Shown: positions 41,026 to 49,502 of the stretch, piece by piece
How the letters are laid out: each line of letters begins with the position of its first letter
How positions within the stretch are numbered: the first letter of the stretch is position 1
Assembly: GCF_028294535.1 (NCBI RefSeq)
Contig: NZ_JAQBIE010000027.1
Span: forward strand, 1-49,502
From: Paracoccus onchidii
GTDB lineage: Bacteria > Pseudomonadota > Alphaproteobacteria > Rhodobacterales > Rhodobacteraceae
Direction: 5' to 3'
DNA: 49,502 nt
Translations under genes and position numbers: made by a program
The notes under the pieces: model-generated
Told to the model about the DNA's origin: nothing
The model's input: only the letters and a program-made list of their open reading frames with translations
Database searches by the model: none

Positions 41026-42948
41026 ATGAATGTCTCGGTTGAAGCCTTCGTGCGCGGCCTCATGCCGGACACGGCAGATGATCGTGCACCTTACGCGGCG
41101 GTCCAGGCCCTTGGACTTGCTGCGGCGGGTCTGATCCCGCTATTCATCATATACACCCAGCTTTTCGGGCGCTTTCCCTCGGAAGTGCAGTATGGGACCG
41201 TTCTCTACCTGGGGCTGGTTGCCATCTTCTGCCTGCGCCCCGCGTTTGTCGACAAGTACGGGCGGCGCCGGCCGCTGGATCTCGTCGTAACCGCATTGCT
41301 GATTGCGGGCGCGACCTTCGCTTATACCTACTACACCAACCAGTATGACGACATCGCCGCCAACCGCGAAGGGCTTCCCAACAACTGGGACCTGCTCTGC
41401 TATGCGATCGGCTCGCTGGTCGTGGTCATCGGCGCGCATCGGGCGGAAGGCTGGCTGCTGACCGGGGTGGTGATCGCGGCGTTGATCTACCTGTTCTTCG
41501 GACACATGATGCCCGGCCTGCTGGAGCATCGGCCGATGTCGATGAACCGCGTGCTGGAGATTTCCTACGGCTATCGCGGCATCTTCGGCGTGGCTCTTGG
41601 GTCCGTGGTCGACATCGTGCTGGTCTTCGTGATCCTGGGCGTCGCCCTGCGGCTGACTGGAGCGGGCGATTTCTTCAACGATCTTGCCCTGATGCTGACG
41701 CGCAGGCAGCGTTCGGGTCCTGCGCAATGCGCGATCATTGCATCCGCCTTGTTCGGGTCCATCAACGGCTCGGCGCCGGCCAACGTGGCCTCGACCGGTG
41801 TCCTGACGATCCCGATGATGCGCAAGGCCGGCTATAGCGGCCGCTTCGCGGGCGGGGTCGAAGCGACCGCATCTTGCGTCGGGCAGATCATGCCGCCGGT
41901 GATGGGCGTCGGTGCATTCATTATGTCCGATGTGACCGGCATTCCCTATGTGACCATCATGCTGGCCGCGATCGTGCCCGCGATCCTCTATTTGGTTTCG
42001 CTCTCGGTTGCCGTCGCGCTAGAGGCCGGTCGTCTGAACATCGCGCCGCTGGACGTCGAGGCCCCGGCATGGGACCGCCGCATGTATAGCCGTGCGGCCG
42101 TGCTGGTAGTGGGCTTCGGCACGTTGCTGACGCTGCTTTTTTTGGGATATCCCGCGACATATTCAGGCCTGGTGGCGAGCGGCGTCATCGTCGCGGTTGC
42201 CATGATCCTGCCCGATACGCGGCTGAAAGGGTCTGACTGGCCGACCTTCATCGTCGATTCCGGTCGCGAGGGTCTGTCGGTGATGCTGTCCTGTGCGGCC
42301 ATCGGCATCGTTATCGCCGCCATTACCTCCACCGGCCTTGGTATCAAGCTGAACCAGGAGATCACCGCGCTTGGCGATCAGAACCTGCTGGCAGCCCTGG
42401 TCTTGGCGGCAGTCTGCTCGATCGTGCTGGGCATGGGGCTGCCGACGGCTGCTTCCTACCTGATGGTCATCTTCGTCGCCGGCCCCGCTATCATGGAACT
42501 CGGGATCTCGGAACTGTCGACGCATATGTTCGTCTTCTACTACGCGGTTCTGTCGGCGATCACGCCACCGGTTGCACTGGCGATCTTCGCCGCCGCCGCT
42601 ATTGCCAAGGAAAATCCAATCCGGCTTGCGATGACCGCGCTGCGCCTTGCGGCTGTTGGCTTCGTCCTGCCGATTGCGTGGATCTATCACCCCGAGATCA
42701 TGGTCGGCACGCAGGACACGGGCGTCATCGACGCGCTGATGATCATGCCGTTCCTGCTGCTGGCGATCCTCGGCTTTTCGGCGGCGCATGTTGGCTTCCT
42801 GTTCGGCAAACTCAGCATTCCGTTGCGGCTCGCACTCGGGTTGGCAGCAGCTTTCATCATGGCGCCCGGCTGGTGGACGGCCTTCCTGGGTGGCGCCGTG
42901 ATCCTTGCCGTTTCCATTCTCAAATACAAAGGAGCAGGTCATGAATAA
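41026..42948 (+). CDS. TRAP transporter fused permease (4TM/12TM)
   Basis: The 640-aa protein has many membrane segments; the 12TM domain carries GSVVDIVLVFVILGVALRLT, SINGSAPANVASTGVLTIP and CSIVLGMGLPTAASYLM. These are DctM-like signatures in the fused 4TM/12TM permeases that pair with TAXI proteins. It imports the ligand with a sodium or proton gradient. Its stop overlaps the CoA-transferase start. Confidence 0.92.
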   Translation: MNVSVEAFVRGLMPDTADDRAPYAAVQALGLAAAGLIPLFIIYTQLFGRFPSEVQYGTVLYLGLVAIFCLRPAFVDKYGRRRPLDLVVTALLIAGATFAYTYYTNQYDDIAANREGLPNNWDLLCYAIGSLVVVIGAHRAEGWLLTGVVIAALIYLFFGHMMPGLLEHRPMSMNRVLEISYGYRGIFGVALGSVVDIVLVFVILGVALRLTGAGDFFNDLALMLTRRQRSGPAQCAIIASALFGSINGSAPANVASTGVLTIPMMRKAGYSGRFAGGVEATASCVGQIMPPVMGVGAFIMSDVTGIPYVTIMLAAIVPAILYLVSLSVAVALEAGRLNIAPLDVEAPAWDRRMYSRAAVLVVGFGTLLTLLFLGYPATYSGLVASGVIVAVAMILPDTRLKGSDWPTFIVDSGREGLSVMLSCAAIGIVIAAITSTGLGIKLNQEITALGDQNLLAALVLAAVCSIVLGMGLPTAASYLMVIFVAGPAIMELGISELSTHMFVFYYAVLSAITPPVALAIFAAAAIAKENPIRLAMTALRLAAVGFVLPIAWIYHPEIMVGTQDTGVIDALMIMPFLLLAILGFSAAHVGFLFGKLSIPLRLALGLAAAFIMAPGWWTAFLGGAVILAVSILKYKGAGHE

Positions 42949-44134
42949 GCCACTTGAGGGCGTCCGAGTTCTTGACCTGACCAATGTCCTCGCTGGTCCG
43001 TTCTGCTGCCACCAACTGGCACATCTGGGTGCCGAGGTGATCAAGGTCGAAGTGCCAAAGACTGGCGACCTGGCCCGCAATCTTGGCGCCGACCCAGCAC
43101 TGAATGTTGCGGGAATGGGAGTGTCCTTTCTTGCTCAGAATGCAGGCAAGAAATCGGTGACTGCCAATCTGAAGACCGAGGCAGGCAAGGAGTTGCTGAA
43201 GCGACTGGTTCGGACGGCCGATGTGCTGGTTGAGAACTTCCGCCCCGGCGTGATGGACCGGCTGCATCTTGGCTATGACGTTCTGAAGACCGCGCGGCCC
43301 GAACTGATCTATTGCGCGATCTCGGGTTTCGGACAGACTGGCCCGTGGACCCATCGGCCGGCCTATGACCAGATCGTGCAGGGGGCTTCGGGGGTCATGT
43401 CGATCACCGGCGACGCCGATAGCGCGCCCTTGCGTGTCGGCTATCCGGTTGCCGACACGGTCGGCGGGCTGACCGCCGCCTTCGCCATCGCGGCCGCGTT
43501 GAATGCGCCGAAGCGGGGCACCTTCATCGACGTGTCGATGCTGGAATCGCTGATCGCCACGATGGGTTGGGCGGTCTCGAATTGGCTGGTTGCGGGCCAG
43601 CGGCCGACGCCGAACGGCAACGAGAACCTCACTTCTGCGCCCTCGGGCACATTCGCGACCGGGACAGGCCCGCTGAACATCGCTGCCAACAAGGATGAGC
43701 AATGGGAGATTCTTGCCCGACATATCGGCCGTGAGGATCTTCTGTCGCGCCTCGAGTTCGCGACGCGAGAGGACCGCAAGAAGAACCGCATGATGCTGAA
43801 AGCCGAGATCGAGGCGGCACTTGCGTCGCGCGATGCGAGGCAGATCGCCAAGGAGCTCAACCGCCTTGGTGTGCCTGCGGGCGCCGTGCTCGAGTTGCCG
43901 GAAGTACTTGAACACGAAGTCATCCGCACGCGCGGAATGGTCGCCGAGTTTTCTGATGTGCCGGGCGTCGGCAAGCCCGTCCAGGTGCTTCGAACGGGAA
44001 TCAAACTGGATGGCGAGGCGCCCTCGGTCGCGGCACCTCCACCAGCGCTCGGGGCCGATAACGACGCGATCCTAGCGTCTCTGGGATACGCGGCCGCCGA
44101 CATTCAGTCCATGCGAGAAAGGGGAGAGATATGA
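42941..44134 (+). CDS. CaiB/BaiF-family (class III) CoA-transferase
   Basis: ATG 42941 (MNKPLEGVRVLDLTNVLAGP) overlaps the permease by 8 bp. Family motifs are AHLGAEVIKVE, DVLVENFRPGVMDRLHLGYD with the catalytic Asp region following, AISGFGQTGPW and YDQIVQGASGVMSITG. It moves CoA from a donor onto the imported acid. The next gene, overlapping by 4 bp, encodes a citrate-synthase-fold lyase that would cleave the CoA ester. Confidence 0.9.
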   Translation: MNKPLEGVRVLDLTNVLAGPFCCHQLAHLGAEVIKVEVPKTGDLARNLGADPALNVAGMGVSFLAQNAGKKSVTANLKTEAGKELLKRLVRTADVLVENFRPGVMDRLHLGYDVLKTARPELIYCAISGFGQTGPWTHRPAYDQIVQGASGVMSITGDADSAPLRVGYPVADTVGGLTAAFAIAAALNAPKRGTFIDVSMLESLIATMGWAVSNWLVAGQRPTPNGNENLTSAPSGTFATGTGPLNIAANKDEQWEILARHIGREDLLSRLEFATREDRKKNRMMLKAEIEAALASRDARQIAKELNRLGVPAGAVLELPEVLEHEVIRTRGMVAEFSDVPGVGKPVQVLRTGIKLDGEAPSVAAPPPALGADNDAILASLGYAAADIQSMRERGEI

Positions 44135-44967
44135 GCAGCGACGCACAGGACGTCCGTGACTGGTGGCGCACGTCGATCATCGACATGCATCCCGGGGTGA
44201 TCGGGTTCCGCGGATATCCGATTCAGGAGCTGATCGGCAATGTCAGCTTCCCGGCGATGATCTGGCTGATGGTTGCGGGTCGTCTGCCCAACAGCGCCGA
44301 GGCCGAGCTACTCGACGCCGCACTGGTTGCCGGTGTCGATCACGGCCCGCAGGCGCCTTCGATCGCGGCAGCGCGCAGCGCCGTGACCTGCGGGCTGGCG
44401 CTGAACAATGCCATGGCAAGCGCGGTGAATATGCTTGGTGACGTGCACGGCGGCGCTGGCCAGCAGACGCTGGAGCTTTATTACGACATCGCTGCCCGTC
44501 AGGATGCAGGCGCATCGCTTGAGGATGCAACGGCAGCCGCAGTTGCCGACTGGCAGCAGACCCGCACAAAGTTCATCCCCGGTTTCGGTCATCGATTCCA
44601 CAAGTATGGGGACCCGCGGGCGCCGCGCCTGCTGGAGCTGGTGCGGAATGTCGCAGTCAAGGGCGGCGTCTCGGGCCGCTTTGCCGATATCGGCGAGGCG
44701 GTCGAGCACCATCTCGGCGCCGGGCGCAGTACACCGGTGCCGATGAATATCGACGGCGCCACGGCCGTCATCTTTGCCGAACTGGGCTGCGAGCCGCCGC
44801 TGGCGCGTGGGCTGTTCTGCCTGTCCCGCTCGGTCGGAATCCTTGCCCATGCCTGGGAGCAGACCCAGCAGGGCGGACGTAACAAGGGGCCCGTGCCGCC
44901 CCGGTTTCTCTACACCTATGACGGCCCGGCTCCGGGTGAACGGACTGTCGGGTCGGAAGGAGCATAA
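44131..44967 (+). CDS. Citrate-synthase-fold citryl-CoA-lyase-like enzyme
   Basis: At 278 aa it is shorter than citrate synthase, as in stand-alone citryl-CoA lyases. Conserved catalytic His regions appear as MLGDVHGGAGQ and PGFGHRFHKYGDPRAPRLLE, and the Asp region as PVPMNIDGATAVI. With the CoA-transferase it would split a CoA-activated hydroxy-acid into an acyl-CoA and an oxo-acid. The exact substrate (citryl-, citramalyl- or related CoA) cannot be read from the sequence. Confidence 0.8.
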   Translation: MSSDAQDVRDWWRTSIIDMHPGVIGFRGYPIQELIGNVSFPAMIWLMVAGRLPNSAEAELLDAALVAGVDHGPQAPSIAAARSAVTCGLALNNAMASAVNMLGDVHGGAGQQTLELYYDIAARQDAGASLEDATAAAVADWQQTRTKFIPGFGHRFHKYGDPRAPRLLELVRNVAVKGGVSGRFADIGEAVEHHLGAGRSTPVPMNIDGATAVIFAELGCEPPLARGLFCLSRSVGILAHAWEQTQQGGRNKGPVPPRFLYTYDGPAPGERTVGSEGA

Positions 44968-44968
44968 C

Positions 44969-46141
44969 GTGAAGCGGATACAGACAGTATTCATGGCAAG
45001 TGCAGCAATCCTTGCTTTCTCTGCGCCGGTGTCAGCTCAGACGCCGGCAGCCGAAACAAAACCGTCGGCCTATGAAGTTCCGAGTAGCATAGCCGTTCAG
45101 GACCAGGCTCACCTGGCTGCACGCGGCTATTTCTTCGCCGGCGGCGAGTATGTCGGCGAGCCAGGCGCAGAGGTCGTCGACGGCGCGATGTATGTCGAGG
45201 TGCTGGTCCCGAATGATGTCACGCAGCCCTATCCATTGGTTCTGTTTCACGGTGCGGCGCAGACCGCGACCAATTGGATGGGGACGCCCGATGGCCGCGA
45301 GGGATGGGCAGATTACTTTCTGCAGGCTGGGTTTGTCGTCTACATGGTTGATCAGCCAGCTCGCGGCCGTTCTGCCTATCACCCCGAATTCGATGGAGAA
45401 CTCAGAAACTTTCCGGCGCCAATCATCCAGAAGCTGTTCACGGCCTCGCGCGACGGAGGAACATGGACTCAGGCCCAAAAACACGATCAGTGGCCTGGAA
45501 CCGGCCTGAAGGGCGACGAGACCTTCGACGCGTTCTATGCGACGCAAGTCGAATTCCTGAAAAGCAATGCCGATACGCAGGCGCTGGTTAAAAAGGCTGG
45601 GGCGGCACTTCTTGACAGGATTGGCCCTGCCATTTTGCTGACCCATTCCCAAGCTGGAGCATTCGGCTGGCTGATCGCAGACGCGCGCCCGGACCTTGTG
45701 AAGGGCATCGTATCGATTGAGCCGCTTGGCCCGCCTTTTCAGGATGCGGTTCTGGGTGACGGTGCTGCCAGGCCTTGGGGGCCGACGGACATTGCGATTA
45801 CCTATGACCCTCCGGTAAGCGCGCCCGAGGACTTGAAACCGCAAAAGCAGGCACAGGCCGACGCGCCGGATCTCGTTGTGTGCTGGATGCAGCCGGAGCC
45901 AGCGCGAAAGATCCCAAACCTGGCGGGGATCCCGATCCTGATCGCTGTCGGAGAGGCGTCTTACCACGCCGTCTATGACCATTGCACCGCCCGCTACCTG
46001 GCGCAGGCGGGGGCGGATGTCGACTTCGTACGGCTCGAGGACCACGGCATCAAGGGAAACGGTCACATGATGATGCTCGAGAAAAACAATCTAGAGATCG
46101 CTGGCTTCCTGGCCGAATGGGTCACCCGGAATGTCGAGTGA
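44969..46141 (+). CDS. Secreted alpha/beta-hydrolase (esterase)
   Basis: GTG 44969 is chosen: GGAG lies six bases before it and it gives a full signal peptide (MKRIQTVFMASAAILAFSA, cleaved after PVSAQ). The 390-aa protein has YPLVLFHGAAQTATNW (oxyanion region), the nucleophile elbow LTHSQAGAFGW, VSIEPLGPP (acid) and GNGHMMMLEKNN (His). It would act in the periplasm on an ester of the acid that the operon imports. It follows the lyase stop by 1 base. Confidence 0.82.
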   Translation: MKRIQTVFMASAAILAFSAPVSAQTPAAETKPSAYEVPSSIAVQDQAHLAARGYFFAGGEYVGEPGAEVVDGAMYVEVLVPNDVTQPYPLVLFHGAAQTATNWMGTPDGREGWADYFLQAGFVVYMVDQPARGRSAYHPEFDGELRNFPAPIIQKLFTASRDGGTWTQAQKHDQWPGTGLKGDETFDAFYATQVEFLKSNADTQALVKKAGAALLDRIGPAILLTHSQAGAFGWLIADARPDLVKGIVSIEPLGPPFQDAVLGDGAARPWGPTDIAITYDPPVSAPEDLKPQKQAQADAPDLVVCWMQPEPARKIPNLAGIPILIAVGEASYHAVYDHCTARYLAQAGADVDFVRLEDHGIKGNGHMMMLEKNNLEIAGFLAEWVTRNVE

Positions 46142-46211
46142 TGTTGCGGACGCAGCCGGGAGGACCCCGTCCCGTCTCAAGAAAACCTTACATGGAGAGG
46201 AGAAACTACCT

Positions 46212-47195
46212 ATGAAATATGTCTACTTCGCAAAAGCGGCCGTCATCATCGCCGGCTTGACGCTCCCCGGTGCCGCAATGGCCTTTGATCCCGGCGCGAC
46301 CGAGTGCATCGCGCCTGCCAATCCCGGCGGCGGATGGGACTTCACCTGCCGTCAGGTTGGCAAGACCCTGCAGGATCTGGGCCTTATCTCGGGCACAATG
46401 CAGGTGACGAACCTGACCGGCGGTTCGGGCGGCGTGGCCTTTGCCCAGATTACCAACAAGCGCAACGAAGATAACAATGTCATCGTCGCCGCATCATCGG
46501 CCACGGCGACACGGCTTGCGCAAGGGGCTTTCCCAGGCGGTAACATGGATCAGGTCCGCTGGATCGGCTCGGTCGGGGCCGATTATGGCATCATCGCGGT
46601 CGCAGCGGATTCCTCCGTCGAAACGCTGCCGCAACTGATCGACCAGGTGAAAGCCGACCCTAGCTCAGTCGCCTTCGCGGGCGGTTCTGCCGTCGGCGGC
46701 TGGGACCATCTGAAGGTCCTGTCCATGGCCAAGAAGGCTGGGGTCGAAGATGTCCGGACGGTCAAGTATGTCGCCTTCGAAGGCGGCGGCGAGGCGATCA
46801 CCCAGCTGCTCGCAGGTTCCGTTCAGGCATTCACCGGCGATGCGTCTGAAGCCAAGGGCTTTGTGGATTCCGGCGACATCAAGGTGCTGGCAGTTCTGGC
46901 ACCCGAGCGGATGGAGGGAGATTTCGCCGGCTTCCCGACTGCCAAGGAACAGGGCATCGACGCTGTCGGCGCCAACTGGCGCGGCTTTTACGCCCCCGGC
47001 GGAATGACCGACGATGCCTATCAATATTGGACGCAAAACCTCAAGACGCTTTACGATTCGCTAGAGTGGAAACAGGTTATGGAGACCAACGGCATCGCAC
47101 CGCTGGATCTGTCGGGTGAGGCGTTCCAGCAATTCGTCGCCAGCTCTGTCGAAGAGATCCAGACACTCTCGCGCGAGATCGGCCTGATCAAGTGA
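46212..47195 (+). CDS. tctC: Tripartite tricarboxylate transporter binding protein (TctC/Bug family)
   Basis: ATG 46212 follows AGGAG. The 327-aa protein has a signal peptide (AAVIIAGLTLPGAAMAF) and Bug-family features: ECIAPANPGGGWDFTCRQVG, QVTNLTGGSGGVAFAQI and FAGGSAVGGWDHLK. It captures a carboxylate for TctAB encoded downstream. Confidence 0.92.
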   Translation: MKYVYFAKAAVIIAGLTLPGAAMAFDPGATECIAPANPGGGWDFTCRQVGKTLQDLGLISGTMQVTNLTGGSGGVAFAQITNKRNEDNNVIVAASSATATRLAQGAFPGGNMDQVRWIGSVGADYGIIAVAADSSVETLPQLIDQVKADPSSVAFAGGSAVGGWDHLKVLSMAKKAGVEDVRTVKYVAFEGGGEAITQLLAGSVQAFTGDASEAKGFVDSGDIKVLAVLAPERMEGDFAGFPTAKEQGIDAVGANWRGFYAPGGMTDDAYQYWTQNLKTLYDSLEWKQVMETNGIAPLDLSGEAFQQFVASSVEEIQTLSREIGLIK

Positions 47196-47200
47196 TCACC

Positions 47201-47224
47201 TGGCGGCCCTTGAACGGGCCGCCA
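47201..47224 (+). terminator. GC-rich intercistronic hairpin after tctC
   Basis: Perfect 9-bp stem TGGCGGCCC/GGGCCGCCA around TTGAAC, five bases after the tctC stop and before tctB. It mirrors the hairpin after the TAXI gene and probably serves the same mRNA-stability role. Confidence 0.55.
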
Positions 47225-47248
47225 CCATTCCTGTTTTGGGAGGAGAGA

Positions 47249-47686
47249 ATGTTACGCACTGACAGAATTGTCGGCGGGATAGCCATCCTTGTCGCTGTTT
47301 TCTTCATCTGGCGAACGACCCTGATCGAAATTCCGTTCATCTCGGACCCGCTGGGACCGAAGACCTTTCCGGTGATCATCTGTGCCGTGCTTGCGCTGGC
47401 TGGGCTGGGCGTCATGCTGAAGCCGGACGCAGAGCCAAATTGGCCCAAGCTGTCCGGCTTCATGGAGGTGGGGCTGGGTGTCGTCGTCTTCATCGCATAT
47501 GCGGAATTGCTGCCCGTCCTGGGTTTCATCATCGCGACCTTCTTCGCCGGTGGCATCCTTGCCTGGCGGCTTGGTGCCCCACCGGTTCAGGCGGCGATCG
47601 CCGGCATTGGAATTTCGCTGGGGATCTACGCCGTCTTTCACCTTGCCCTTGGACTGACCCTCGCGGTCGGGCCGCTTGGCTTCTAG
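47249..47686 (+). CDS. tctB: Tripartite tricarboxylate transporter small permease subunit TctB
   Basis: ATG 47249 (MLRTDRIVGGIAILVAVFFI) follows GGGAGGAGA. The 145-aa protein has four membrane segments, the TctB plan, with PLGPKTFPVIICAVLALAGLG early. It lies between tctC and tctA. Confidence 0.88.
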   Translation: MLRTDRIVGGIAILVAVFFIWRTTLIEIPFISDPLGPKTFPVIICAVLALAGLGVMLKPDAEPNWPKLSGFMEVGLGVVVFIAYAELLPVLGFIIATFFAGGILAWRLGAPPVQAAIAGIGISLGIYAVFHLALGLTLAVGPLGF

Positions 47687-47695
47687 GAGGCTATC

Positions 47696-49231
47696 ATGGA
47701 AGCATTATCTTCACTTGGCGACGGTTTCCTTGTCGCGCTGAGCATGCAGAGCCTACTGCTGGCGGCTATCGGCTGTTTGCTCGGGACGATCATCGGCGCG
47801 CTGCCGGGGCTTGGCCCCTCGAACGGTGTGGCGATCCTGATCCCGCTGGCCTTCAGCCTTGGCCTTGGCGCGACGCCTGCGCTTATCCTGCTGACCTCGG
47901 TCTATTACGGGGCGATGTATGGGGGGCGGATTAGTTCGATCCTGCTGAACATACCCGGCGATGAACCGGCGATGATGACCTGCCTGGACGGCTATCCGAT
48001 GGCCCGAGCGGGCAGGGCCGGGGAAGCACTGGCGATCTCGGGCATCGCCTCGTTCGTGGGCGCGTTCTTCGCCACCTGGGGTCTGGTCTTTCTTGCGCCG
48101 CAACTGGTCGATGTCGCGCTGCTGTTCGGCCCGGCCGAGTATTTCGCGTTGTTCGCGCTCGCCTTTGCCACCATCGGCGGCGTCGCTGCCAGCAACCAGA
48201 TGAAATCGCTGCTGGCCACCGGCTTTGGCCTGCTGATCGCGATGATCGGCGTTGATCAACAGACCGGGGTGACGCGGTTTTCCTTCAACAATGTCCATTT
48301 CTATGACGGCATCGACTTTCTGGTGGTGATCGTCGGCCTTTTTGCCCTGTCCGAGGTGTTCATCTTCCTCGAAAACCGCTCGGGCGGGGGGATGGATACC
48401 GACAGCGTGCCCTTGGGCCGCACCACCGTCACCAAAAGGGATCTGATCGAGACGACCCCGGCCATGGCCCGCAGCACGGTCGTGGGCTTTGTCGCCGGGG
48501 TTCTTCCGGGGGCAGGCGCTTCTTTGGGTTCGTTTCTGGCCTATACGCTGGAAAAGAAGGTTTCGGACAAGAACAAGACCTTCGGCAAGGGCGATCCACG
48601 CGGCGTCGCCGCCCCCGAGGCCGGCAATAACGCCGCCGCCGGTGGGGCGCTGGTACCGATGCTGGCGCTGGGTGTGCCGGGTTCGGGCACGACAGCGGTG
48701 CTGCTGTCGCTGCTGTTGGCCTTGAACATCACGCCCGGTCCGCTGTTGTTCCAGCAGAACCCGGATGTGGTCTGGGGCCTGATTGCGGCGCTGTTCATCG
48801 CCAATATCATGCTGCTGGCGCTGAACCTGCCGCTGATCAAGCTGTTCGTCAAAGTCCTGCAGGTGCCGACCCGCTACCTGATGCCAGCCGTCGCGATGAT
48901 CTCTTTCGTCGGCGTCTATGGCATATCCGGCTCGACCTTTGACCTTCTGGTGATGATCGCGTTTGGGGTCATCGGCTGGCTGTTCCGCAAACTCGACATC
49001 CCGCTGGTGCCGATCATCCTCGGCGTGTTGCTGGGCAAGCTGATGGAGGCCAACCTGCGCCGCGAACTGACCATCTCGGACGGCGATTGGTGGGCGCTTG
49101 TCGACAGCCCGCTCGCCATCGGCATCTGGCTTTTCGCAATTGCGGGCTTCGTTGCGCCGATCGTTCTCGGACGCTTCTTCCGCGTAAAGGAGAAGCAGCC
49201 TTTCGACGGCGAAACGCTCGATACCGATTGA
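47696..49231 (+). CDS. tctA: Tripartite tricarboxylate transporter large permease TctA
   Basis: The 511-aa protein has about 12 membrane segments and the two TctA signatures: LGTIIGALPGLGPSNGVAIL, YYGAMYGGRISSILLNIPGD, and GNNAAAGGALVPMLALGVPG with VLPGAGASLGS. It forms the channel of the TTT carrier. It is the last gene of the operon and of the element. Confidence 0.94.
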   Translation: MEALSSLGDGFLVALSMQSLLLAAIGCLLGTIIGALPGLGPSNGVAILIPLAFSLGLGATPALILLTSVYYGAMYGGRISSILLNIPGDEPAMMTCLDGYPMARAGRAGEALAISGIASFVGAFFATWGLVFLAPQLVDVALLFGPAEYFALFALAFATIGGVAASNQMKSLLATGFGLLIAMIGVDQQTGVTRFSFNNVHFYDGIDFLVVIVGLFALSEVFIFLENRSGGGMDTDSVPLGRTTVTKRDLIETTPAMARSTVVGFVAGVLPGAGASLGSFLAYTLEKKVSDKNKTFGKGDPRGVAAPEAGNNAAAGGALVPMLALGVPGSGTTAVLLSLLLALNITPGPLLFQQNPDVVWGLIAALFIANIMLLALNLPLIKLFVKVLQVPTRYLMPAVAMISFVGVYGISGSTFDLLVMIAFGVIGWLFRKLDIPLVPIILGVLLGKLMEANLRRELTISDGDWWALVDSPLAIGIWLFAIAGFVAPIVLGRFFRVKEKQPFDGETLDTD

Positions 49232-49265
49232 TGGCAGGCAAATACTGTTGAGCCATCAAGAACGC

Positions 49266-49299
49266 GCTCTTTCTCGGCACTGATCGGTCGAGAAAGAGC
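49266..49299 (+). terminator. Hairpin downstream of tctA
   Basis: Perfect 11-bp inverted repeat GCTCTTTCTCG (49266-49276) / CGAGAAAGAGC (49289-49299) with a 12-base loop, 35 bp after the tctA stop. No U-run follows, so it may be a bidirectional or Rho-assisted terminator. The remaining sequence to 49476 has no gene. Confidence 0.55.
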
Positions 49300-49324
49300 T
49301 GGCCGATTAAGCAACAGAACGCCT

Positions 49325-49344
49325 ACCTCAACGCCACCTCAACC
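49325..49344 (+). repeat. Paired 9-bp repeat near right end, possible integrase arm-type site
   Basis: ACCTCAACG and ACCTCAACC, 11 bp apart, match the pair at 121-140 with two changes in the shared 19 bases and the same orientation. Confidence 0.45.
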
Positions 49345-49476
49345 CTCGGCTGCGGTTTTTGCGCGTGTTGTGCCGTTCGAAGGCGCTTGATGCAGTCGAA
49401 TGCAGGAATGGAAATCGCGAGAAATCAAACGGTTGTCGCGTAACGTGCTGAATTTATTAGATTTCCGATTTTCGCC

Positions 49477-49502
49477 TCTGATCGGCTCATAACCTGAAGG
49501 TC
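49477..49502 (+). repeat. Right attachment-site core (26-bp direct repeat)
   Basis: Exact copy of positions 1-26, ending at the window edge; the rest of the tRNA 3' sequence may follow outside. Confidence 0.85.

Overview
The window reads as a GC-rich alphaproteobacterial sequence, most likely Rhodobacterales (Paracoccus/Rhodobacter-like). The reasons are the gene-transfer-agent type tail genes, SOS boxes of the GTTC-N7-GTTC form used by alphaproteobacteria, and the TAXI/TctC carboxylate transporters. It is bounded by a perfect 26-bp direct repeat (1-26 and 49477-49502) that contains the anticodon-arm region of an initiator tRNA-fMet gene. Both ends also carry a paired 9-bp motif spaced 11 bp apart (121-140; 49325-49344) that looks like integrase arm-type sites. 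The window is therefore best read as one integrated element of about 49.5 kb.

Layout. (1) 182-3793, left-end cargo: an AT-richer gene for a TPR / GreAB-C-like / PIN protein of probable conflict-system type. (2) 4116-38059, a temperate siphophage. It has an SOS-boxed SRAP gene, then a late block on the minus strand running lysis (M15 endolysin, Rz/Rz1), GTA-like tail tip (megatron, NlpC/P60, DUF2163, DUF2460), tape measure, frameshifted tail chaperone, tail tube, tail terminator, and lambda-like head (gpE, gpD, C/Nu3 protease-scaffold, portal, gpW, TerL, TerS). Next come a short rightward pair, two DNA methyltransferases, and a tightly overlapping early operon (HTH/excisionase-like, a small unknown, VRR-NUC, O-like initiator with internal iterons, unknown), and finally the integrase. 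No CI-like repressor is visible. A LexA-type SOS box overlaps the -35 of the early operon, so host LexA may control induction directly. (3) 38216-49231: an IclR-controlled catabolic cluster with SMP-30 lactonase, TAXI-TRAP transporter, CoA-transferase, citrate-synthase-fold lyase, secreted esterase and a TctCBA tripartite transporter. Together these could release, import, CoA-activate and cleave an unidentified di/tricarboxylate.

The most interesting region is 17903-20904. A four-gene cassette is inserted between the tail and head genes, visibly less GC-rich than its neighbours and translationally coupled. It encodes a small protein starting MGSTGSGSFSDYPG, a PfkB kinase fused to a nucleoside 2-deoxyribosyltransferase, a QueC-like 7-deazaguanine synthetase, and an OGG/Nth-type helix-hairpin-helix glycosylase. 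The combination recalls the nucleobase-chemistry accessory genes of type IV CBASS and the QueC-like protein of Qat, but no CD-NTase, TGT, QatA or QatD is present. I propose it as an undescribed deazaguanine-based, probably anti-phage, system carried as a prophage moron.
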